Shown here: in pieces, positions 5,135 through 10,922 of the stretch
Numbering within the stretch: position 1 is the first letter of the stretch
How the letters are laid out: every line of letters starts with the position of its first letter
Source: Bacillus massiliigorillae
GTDB lineage: Bacteria > Bacillota > Bacilli > Bacillales > DSM-1321
Assembly (NCBI RefSeq): GCF_000380245.2
Contig: NZ_HG428745.1
Coordinates: forward strand, 73,188-84,109
Direction of reading: 5' to 3'
DNA: 10,922 nucleotides
Translations under genes and position numbers: made by a program
The notes under the pieces: generated by a model
Database searches by the model: none
Seen by the model: only the letters and a program-made list of their open reading frames with translations
What the model was told of the DNA's origin: nothing

Positions 5135-7552
5135 ATGTCATTATTGCATTGGGCTATCCTTTCGCCCTTTCTATTGGCTATCATAATACCTATACTGTAC
5201 AAATCTTTTCGTCGTGTACATACGGGATGGTTTGTCTTAGTACTACCACTTTTACTTTTCGTATACTTTATTCGGAAAATTCCCGAAATTAGTAACGGCT
5301 CCATTATTCATGAAACCCTTCAATGGATTCCTTCCCTCGGTATCAACTTTGAAGTAATTGTTGACGGACTTTCATTATTATTCGCCTTACTTATTACTGG
5401 TATTGGTTCTTTAGTGGTATTGTACTCCATTTTTTATTTATCAAAAGATAAAGAGAAACTACATAATTTCTATGTATATTTACTACTATTTATGGGTGCC
5501 ATGCTTGGCGTCGTTTTATCTGATAACCTAATTGTCCTTTATATGTTCTGGGAATTTACAAGTTTATCTTCCTTCTTACTAATTGGATATTGGTATCACC
5601 GCGAGCGTTCACGTTATGGTGCGCAAAAGTCCATGCTTATCACTGTATTTGGTGGCTTAAGTATGCTTGGAGGAATCGTACTCCTTTATGTAATGGGTGG
5701 AACTTTCAGTATAAGAGAGTTAATTGGTCAAGCTGATATCCTGATCTCTCATCCTCTATTCCTTTCTGCAATGCTACTAGTTCTATTAGGAGCATTTACG
5801 AAGTCAGCTCAATTTCCTTTCCATATCTGGCTTCCTGATGCAATGGAAGCACCTACTCCTGTTAGTGCTTACCTACATTCAGCAACGATGGTTAAAGCAG
5901 GTATCTATTTAGTAGCAAGGCTAAGCCCTGTTTTTGCTGAATCTGGTACATGGCTATGGTTAGTTGGAGGAATTGGATTATTAACACTTATATGGGGTTC
6001 TTTCTCTGCAGTAAGACAGACCGACTTAAAAGGAATTCTTGCCTATTCAACAATTAGCCAATTAGGTCTAATTATGTCTCTGTTGGGCGTTGGAGCTGCT
6101 GCTCTACACTATCCTGGGCTCGATGATAATATTTATATCGCAGCAACAATCGCAGCTGTGTTTCATTTAATTAATCACGCTACATTTAAAGGAAGCCTAT
6201 TCATGGTTGTAGGTATTGTCGATCATGAAACAGGAACGCGTGATATTCGTAAGCTTGGTGGCTTAATGTCGCTAATGCCAATTACATTTACAATTGCATT
6301 AATTGGTACGTTCTCGATGGCTGGACTTCCGCCATTTAATGGCTTCTTAAGTAAAGAAATGTTCTTTACAGGCATGTTATCTGTACTTTCATTAGACATC
6401 TTTAATTTGCAAACATGGAGTATGCTATTCCCTGTCATTGCTTGGATCGCTAGTGTGTTTACATTTACGTACAGCATGATTATCTTTTTCAAAACATTTA
6501 CAGGTAAACTTCAGCCTGAGAAATTGGATAGAAAACCTCATGAGGCTCCAATTGGTATGTTAATTCCACCAATTATTTTGGCCTTATTGGTTATTACATT
6601 TGGTTTATTCCCAAACATCTTAAGTGATACTTTAATTAAACCAGCTGCATCAGCTATACTCGGTGATGTTTTACCGGCTGATTACGGCGTTCACATTTCC
6701 TTCTGGCATGGATTCACACCAGAATTAATGATGACAATTGGCGTAGTTTTACTAGGAATCATCCTTTATAAAACATGGCCAAAATGGAAACCAGTTTACA
6801 ACGTGTTTCCAGAAAAACTATCGTTTAACTCACTGTACGATAATAGCCTTCGTTTAATGGAGAAAGGTTCATTCCGTATCGCTAAGTTCTTCATGACAGG
6901 TTTCATTCGTAACTATCTAGTTTATGCCTTCTTATTCTTTATCATTTCTCTCGGCATAACACTTTATTGGAAAGACGCTTTAACAGTTAGTGTAAGCAAT
7001 GTAGCACCGATTCGCTTTTATGAAGTAATTCTTGCTATCATCATTGCACTAGGGGCTATTTCGATATTATTTGTTAAATCTCGTTTAACATCGATTATCA
7101 TTTTAGGATCTGTAGGTTATACCGTTTCTTTATTCTTCGTTCTGTTCAGAGCACCAGACTTAGCTCTTACTCAGCTAGTAGTTGAAACGATTTCTACAGC
7201 ATTATTCTTATTATGTTTCTATCACCTACCGAAGAAGTTCCGTAAAGAAGAGCGTTTAACATTTAAGTTAACTAACTTCATGATTTCACTTGGCGTAGGT
7301 ATTATTGTTACTCTAATTGCTTTATCAGCTCATTCAACAAAGCTAAAAGAAAGCATTTCGAAATTTTACATTGATAAGACGTACACAGAAGCCGGCGGAG
7401 AAAACATGGTAAACGTAATTCTTGTCGACTATCGTGGACTTGATACAATGTTTGAGATTACGGTACTTGGAATTGCTGCATTAGGAATTTACGCCATGAT
7501 TAAACTGCGACTAACAAAAAAAGGAGGAAAAAACGCGAATGAAAACAAATGA
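5135..7552 (+). CDS. mrpA: Na+/H+ antiporter subunit A (MrpA/MnhA)
   Basis: The largest Mrp subunit, 805 residues from ATG 5135, close to the roughly 800 of Bacillus MrpA. It is a polytopic membrane protein whose N-terminal two-thirds is the NuoL/ND5-like antiporter module (about 65-420). It carries the key membrane charges: E140 in FWEFTSLSSF, K223 in AFTKSAQFPFH, K254 in the LHSATMVKAG segment and K299 in TDLKGILAYS. The C-terminal part holds the MbhD-like segment FRAPDLALTQLVVET (671-685) with D675 and E684, an HLP triplet (697-699) and an MbhE-like end. With MrpD it is believed to form the ion-translocating path. The start is fixed by AAGGGGGGA at 5122-5130; an in-frame ATG at 5075 would add 20 residues but has no ribosome binding site. 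The gene ends 14 bases inside mrpB. Confidence 0.95.
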   Translation: MSLLHWAILSPFLLAIIIPILYKSFRRVHTGWFVLVLPLLLFVYFIRKIPEISNGSIIHETLQWIPSLGINFEVIVDGLSLLFALLITGIGSLVVLYSIFYLSKDKEKLHNFYVYLLLFMGAMLGVVLSDNLIVLYMFWEFTSLSSFLLIGYWYHRERSRYGAQKSMLITVFGGLSMLGGIVLLYVMGGTFSIRELIGQADILISHPLFLSAMLLVLLGAFTKSAQFPFHIWLPDAMEAPTPVSAYLHSATMVKAGIYLVARLSPVFAESGTWLWLVGGIGLLTLIWGSFSAVRQTDLKGILAYSTISQLGLIMSLLGVGAAALHYPGLDDNIYIAATIAAVFHLINHATFKGSLFMVVGIVDHETGTRDIRKLGGLMSLMPITFTIALIGTFSMAGLPPFNGFLSKEMFFTGMLSVLSLDIFNLQTWSMLFPVIAWIASVFTFTYSMIIFFKTFTGKLQPEKLDRKPHEAPIGMLIPPIILALLVITFGLFPNILSDTLIKPAASAILGDVLPADYGVHISFWHGFTPELMMTIGVVLLGIILYKTWPKWKPVYNVFPEKLSFNSLYDNSLRLMEKGSFRIAKFFMTGFIRNYLVYAFLFFIISLGITLYWKDALTVSVSNVAPIRFYEVILAIIIALGAISILFVKSRLTSIIILGSVGYTVSLFFVLFRAPDLALTQLVVETISTALFLLCFYHLPKKFRKEERLTFKLTNFMISLGVGIIVTLIALSAHSTKLKESISKFYIDKTYTEAGGENMVNVILVDYRGLDTMFEITVLGIAALGIYAMIKLRLTKKGGKNANENK

Positions 7553-7961
7553 TATTATTCTTCAAACGGCTACGAAAGTCATTGCATTCGTCATCATTCT
7601 ATTCTCAATCCGTTTATTTTTCTCTGGTCACTACTATGCTGGGGGCGGTTTTGTTGGTGGCTTAATGACATCTGCAGCGCTTGTTTTAATCATGATTGCT
7701 TTCGATATGAAAACGGTAGAATGGATCTTACCTATTAACTATCGATTTTTAATTGGGATTGGTTTATTAACGTCGGTTTCAACTGGATTAATTGGGGTCT
7801 TTATGGGCGATCCATTCCTGACTCATTATTTCGGTTATTTTGATTTACCGATACTCGGCAAAACTTCTTTACACACTGCCGCTTTATTTGACCTAGGCGT
7901 TTATTTCGTGGTTGTAGGCGTAACAATGACCATTATTAAAAGTATAGGGGAGAGTGAATAA
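7539..7961 (+). CDS. mrpB: Na+/H+ antiporter subunit B (MrpB/MnhB)
   Basis: A 140-residue membrane protein with the MnhB-family core: an N-terminal span (about 10-28), the glycine-rich YYAGGGFVGGLMTSAALVL (32-50), a further span near 65-85, and a last one at about 110-132. MrpB is required for assembly of the full Mrp complex and has no activity alone. The ATG follows AAGGAGG (7521-7527) by 11 bases. It overlaps mrpA by 14 bases and its TAA shares one base with the mrpC ATG, which suggests coupled translation. Confidence 0.93.
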   Translation: MKTNDIILQTATKVIAFVIILFSIRLFFSGHYYAGGGFVGGLMTSAALVLIMIAFDMKTVEWILPINYRFLIGIGLLTSVSTGLIGVFMGDPFLTHYFGYFDLPILGKTSLHTAALFDLGVYFVVVGVTMTIIKSIGESE

Positions 7962-8302
7962 TGGAAATTTTAATGGCAGTTGTAATTGGAATTCTATTTA
8001 CATGTGCAGTCTATTTAATGCTCTCTAAGAGTATTTTACGAATTATTGTTGGAACAGGACTTTTAAGTCATGGGGCACATTTATTAATTTTAACAATGGG
8101 TGGCTTAAAACGTGGAGCAGTACCACTACTTGGGGAACATGCTAAATCATATGTAGATCCTCTACCACAAGCTCTAATTTTAACAGCAATTGTTATTAGC
8201 TTTGGGGTAACATCTTACTTCCTTGTACTAGCTTATCGTGCGTACCAAGAGCTTGGAACAGATAATATGGACCTACTGAGAGGAAACGAATCAAATGAAT
8301 AG
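7961..8302 (+). CDS. mrpC: Na+/H+ antiporter subunit C (MrpC/MnhC, NuoK-like)
   Basis: A 113-residue, three-span membrane protein of the NuoK/MnhC family. The conserved first half ends in GTGLLSHGAHLLILTMGG (31-48), and the hallmark DPLPQALILTAIVI lies at 66-79 before the last span. It corresponds to complex I subunit NuoK and packs between MrpA and MrpD in the complex. The start overlaps the mrpB stop (TAATG) behind a GGGGAGAG site at 7947-7954. It overlaps mrpD by eight bases. Confidence 0.94.
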   Translation: MEILMAVVIGILFTCAVYLMLSKSILRIIVGTGLLSHGAHLLILTMGGLKRGAVPLLGEHAKSYVDPLPQALILTAIVISFGVTSYFLVLAYRAYQELGTDNMDLLRGNESNE

Positions 8303-9779
8303 TCATAACATCGTATTAATGCCTGTATTACTGCCTCTACTTACAGGTATCATTCTTATTTTCTTCCGAAATATTAAGGTGCAGAGAATTATCTCCCTGC
8401 TCTCCTTTATTGTCGGAATTGGACTTTCTTTATATTTAGTAACGGCAGTCCACACTAACGGCATACTTACGCTTGATGTGAGCAGTTGGAACGCTCCATT
8501 TGGTATTACTATCGCCGCAGATATGCTTGCAAGTATTCTTGTACTAACTACCAATGTAATTGGTTTTAGTTCACTTATCTATTCATTCCGTTCAATCGGA
8601 ACTGGAAGAGAAAGCTACTATTACTATACGGTATTCCAATTATTAATAGTTGGGGTTAACGGAGCTTTCTTAACAGGTGATATTTTCAACTTATTTGTAT
8701 TCTTCGAAGTAATGCTAATGTCTTCTTATGTACTTCTTGTACTTGGAGGAACGAAGATTCAATTAAGAGAAACAATCAAATATATTTTAGTAAACGTTAT
8801 TTCATCTGCTATATTCGTTATCGCTGTTGCCTACCTATATTCAGTAGTAGGAACATTAAATATGGCTGACTTATCAAGAAAAATCGCTGAAATCGGACAG
8901 CCTGGCATCATCACTGTCATCGCCGTTCTTTTCTTATTCGTATTCGGATTAAAAGGTGCTGTGTTTCCATTATTCTTCTGGTTACCTGGTTCATACTATG
9001 CAGCTCCAGCACCAGTGTTAGCATTATTCGGAGCACTATTAACGAAGGTTGGTATTTACTCCATCTTCCGTACGTATACACTACTGTTCTACCATGACAT
9101 AGATTATACGCACGCATTACTTGGTGGAATAGGCCTACTGACGATTATTATTGGTGTTATTGGAGCAGTGGCATACTGGGATGTTAAGAAAATCATCATC
9201 TATAACATCATTATTGCCGTAGGTGTGCTTGCATTTGGAATTTCATTAAGTAACGAAACGGGAACAACAGGAACGATTCTTTACTTAGTTCATGACATGA
9301 TCATTAAAGCTGCCCTATTCCTATTAGTGGGTCTTATGGCTAGAATTGCGGGTACGAGTGACTTGCGAAAAATGGGTGGATTTATTAAAGACTATCCACT
9401 CGTGGGCTGGACATTCTTCGTTGCTGCCATTTCACTAGCAGGTATTCCACCGTTAAGTGGATTTGCTGGAAAGCTAATGATTCTACAAGGTGCTGCTGAA
9501 GCAAAAGCTTACTTTGGTATGTTTATCATTCTAGCTTCAAGCTTGTTCGTATTATATTCTGTCATGAAAATCTTCATCAATGGTTTTTGGGGCGCACCTA
9601 TCAAAACGGAAGCTGTACCTTCCAAATCAATGATCACTTTACTCGGACCAGCGATTCTACTTGTTGCAATTTCACTTGCATTCGGTTTAGGCGTGGAAAA
9701 GATTTTACCGTATATCTCCCAAGCTACTGAAACATTAATGAATCCGGATATCTATATTAATGCGGTCATAAAGGAGTAA
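8295..9779 (+). CDS. mrpD: Na+/H+ antiporter subunit D (MrpD/MnhD)
   Basis: A 494-residue NuoM/NuoN-like antiporter module with about 14 membrane spans. The conserved charges of this family are present: E138 in LFVFFEVMLMSSY, K220 in FVFGLKGAVFPLFFWLP, and K251 in LFGALLTKVGIYSIFR. The proline-rich SLAGIPPLSGFAGK helix break near 385 is also intact. MrpD pairs with MrpA as the second proton/cation-translocating unit. Its ATG lies inside the end of mrpC (ATGAATAG overlap), about 11 bases after GAGAGG. The next gene starts six bases after its stop. Confidence 0.95.
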   Translation: MNSHNIVLMPVLLPLLTGIILIFFRNIKVQRIISLLSFIVGIGLSLYLVTAVHTNGILTLDVSSWNAPFGITIAADMLASILVLTTNVIGFSSLIYSFRSIGTGRESYYYYTVFQLLIVGVNGAFLTGDIFNLFVFFEVMLMSSYVLLVLGGTKIQLRETIKYILVNVISSAIFVIAVAYLYSVVGTLNMADLSRKIAEIGQPGIITVIAVLFLFVFGLKGAVFPLFFWLPGSYYAAPAPVLALFGALLTKVGIYSIFRTYTLLFYHDIDYTHALLGGIGLLTIIIGVIGAVAYWDVKKIIIYNIIIAVGVLAFGISLSNETGTTGTILYLVHDMIIKAALFLLVGLMARIAGTSDLRKMGGFIKDYPLVGWTFFVAAISLAGIPPLSGFAGKLMILQGAAEAKAYFGMFIILASSLFVLYSVMKIFINGFWGAPIKTEAVPSKSMITLLGPAILLVAISLAFGLGVEKILPYISQATETLMNPDIYINAVIKE

Positions 9780-9785
9780 TGTGAA

Positions 9786-10265
9786 ATGGCATTTCAAATA
9801 TTATTAAACTTTGTTTTAGCTTTAGTTTGGATGTTTTTATCTCATTCCTACAACCCTACATCGTTCATCGTTGGATTTCTATTAGGAATGCTCATCTTGT
9901 TAAGCTTTAGAAGATTCTTTAACACACGTTTTTATATGATTAGAGTTTGGGCAGTTATAAAGCTGATTCTCATCTTTATTAAAGAGCTAATTCTTTCAAA
10001 TATCGCTGTGCTTAAAGTTATTCTAAAACCAAAGCTTGATATAAAACCTGGTATTTTCGCTTTAGAAACAGAGTTAAAGCAGCCATGGGAAATCACAACT
10101 TTAGCTAACTTAATTACATTAACACCAGGAACTTTCGTAATAGAAGTATCTGAAGACAACAAAACTCTTTATGTACATGCAATGGATCTTAATGATGATA
10201 TTCAATCAGAAATCGATGGTATCAAAAATACGTTTGAAAAAGCCATTATGGAGGTGAGCCGATAA
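9786..10265 (+). CDS. mrpE: Na+/H+ antiporter subunit E (MrpE/MnhE)
   Basis: A 159-residue MnhE-family protein: two N-terminal membrane spans (about 5-20 and 24-41), an amphipathic/hydrophobic stretch (50-80), then a soluble, presumably cytoplasmic domain containing LANLITLTPGTFVIEV (105-120), the family's most conserved segment. It supports full antiport activity and complex formation. AAGGAG at 9771-9776 overlaps the end of mrpD and sits nine bases from the ATG. Its stop shares one base with the mrpF start. Confidence 0.93.
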   Translation: MAFQILLNFVLALVWMFLSHSYNPTSFIVGFLLGMLILLSFRRFFNTRFYMIRVWAVIKLILIFIKELILSNIAVLKVILKPKLDIKPGIFALETELKQPWEITTLANLITLTPGTFVIEVSEDNKTLYVHAMDLNDDIQSEIDGIKNTFEKAIMEVSR

Positions 10266-10549
10266 TGTTTCAAATTATCATTGCAATTGCGCTAGTATGT
10301 ATTTCTCTCTCTATGCTCGGCTTAATATATCGTGTTATTAAAGGTCCTTCTATTCCAGACCGAGTAATTGCTTTAGATGCTTTAGGCATTAACTTGATTG
10401 CTGTAATTGCATTAGTATCGATTTTCCTTGATACATATGCCTTCCTTGAGGTTATTCTACTTCTCGGAATATTAGCGTTTATCGGAACAGTTGCGATGGC
10501 TAAATATTTAGAGAAGGGAGTGATTATTGAGCATGATCGAAATAAGTAA
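10265..10549 (+). CDS. mrpF: Na+/H+ antiporter subunit F (MrpF/MnhF)
   Basis: A 94-residue, three-span protein with the MnhF signature GPSIPDRVIALDALGIN (27-43), including D32 and D38, and a third span rich in Leu/Ile containing FLEVILLLGILAFIGT. In B. subtilis, MrpF has also been connected with efflux of sodium and bile salts such as cholate; whether it does this here cannot be read from sequence. The start is fixed by GGAGGTGA at 10250-10257, seven bases upstream, and overlaps the mrpE stop as TAATG. Confidence 0.93.
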   Translation: MFQIIIAIALVCISLSMLGLIYRVIKGPSIPDRVIALDALGINLIAVIALVSIFLDTYAFLEVILLLGILAFIGTVAMAKYLEKGVIIEHDRNK

Positions 10550-10892
10550 AATCATCGTTGCTATACTCATTTTACTTGGAGCATTTTTAAGCTTAGTCAC
10601 TACCTTTGGCTTACTTCGACTACCTGATGTGTATACACGGAACCATGCGGCATCTAAAGCAGCTACATTAGGTATCATGTCCATCATGCTTGGAACATTT
10701 ATCTACTTCTATATGGAGCACGGTCATTTTAACTCTCGTGTTTTACTTGGAATCCTATTTGTCTTCTTCACTGCACCTGTATCAGGTCACTTAATCAGTC
10801 GAGCAGCTTATAATTCTGGTGTAAAGCTTTGGGATAAAAGTGTTCGTGATGATTTAAAAAAAGCTAGAGAAAACAGTAAAAGTACTCGATAA
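10527..10892 (+). CDS. mrpG: Na+/H+ antiporter subunit G (MrpG/MnhG)
   Basis: A 121-residue, three-span protein with the MnhG/PhaG signature FGLLRLPDVYTRNHAASKAATLG (27-49) after the first span, and the third span around LLGILFVFFTAPVSGHLI. It is the last of the seven Mrp subunits. Two starts are possible: TTG at 10527, six bases after AAGGGAG (10514-10520), or ATG at 10533, twelve bases after it. Spacing favours TTG, and the choice changes only two residues. Either start lies inside mrpF, an overlap of 17-23 bases. No terminator is visible in the 30 bases left in the window. Confidence 0.92.
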   Translation: MSMIEISKIIVAILILLGAFLSLVTTFGLLRLPDVYTRNHAASKAATLGIMSIMLGTFIYFYMEHGHFNSRVLLGILFVFFTAPVSGHLISRAAYNSGVKLWDKSVRDDLKKARENSKSTR

Positions 10893-10922
10893 GCATATAG
10901 GCTAAACATAAAAAAGAAAAAG

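Overview
The window is low-GC Gram-positive (Bacillaceae) chromosomal DNA, most likely from the Bacillus cereus group. This rests on strong AAGGAGG-type ribosome binding sites, AT-rich intergenic DNA, and recognisable homologues of B. subtilis KapD, PbpD (PBP4), YufK and the complete MrpABCDEFG antiporter. Species level is an inference. No rRNA, tRNA, insertion sequence, CRISPR array or clear phage structural gene is visible.

Layout. (1) 25-645, minus strand: kapD, a DEDDh exonuclease. (2) 876-2729, plus strand: a class A penicillin-binding protein of the PbpD type, divergent from kapD and closed by a hairpin terminator at 2738-2781. (3) about 2904-4028, plus strand: an AimR-type (arbitrium receptor-like) helical-repeat protein with its own promoter. 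No ATG, GTG or TTG follows its good Shine-Dalgarno site; the only well-spaced in-frame codon is CTG. (4) 4047-4103: a long, probably bidirectional terminator shared by the convergent aimR-like and yufK genes. (5) 4104-4661, minus strand: yufK, a DUF5366 membrane protein. (6) 4662-5134: 473 bases without a gene, holding the yufK promoter and the mrp promoter/leader region with unusual repeated inverted repeats. (7) 5135-10892, plus strand: mrpA-mrpG, seven tightly packed or overlapping genes forming one operon.

How the genes work together. MrpA-G form one membrane complex that exchanges cytoplasmic Na+ (or Li+) for external H+, giving sodium tolerance and pH homeostasis. MrpA and MrpD carry the conserved membrane Glu/Lys pairs of the complex I-like antiporter modules. 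PbpD polymerises and crosslinks peptidoglycan. KapD is a nuclease linked in B. subtilis to sporulation. YufK is of unknown function. The kapD-pbpD-yufK-mrp order resembles the B. subtilis neighbourhood, but the malK/malR, nupNOPQ and maeN genes that I recall between yufK and mrpA there are absent, and an AimR-like gene sits between pbpD and yufK.

The two places most worth a second look are the AimR-like gene (no pheromone gene beside it, no phage context, unrecognisable DNA-binding N-terminus, apparent CTG start) and the mrpA leader (two copies of a GTAAATG...CATTTAC inverted repeat, one arm of which lies in the loop of a terminator-like hairpin).
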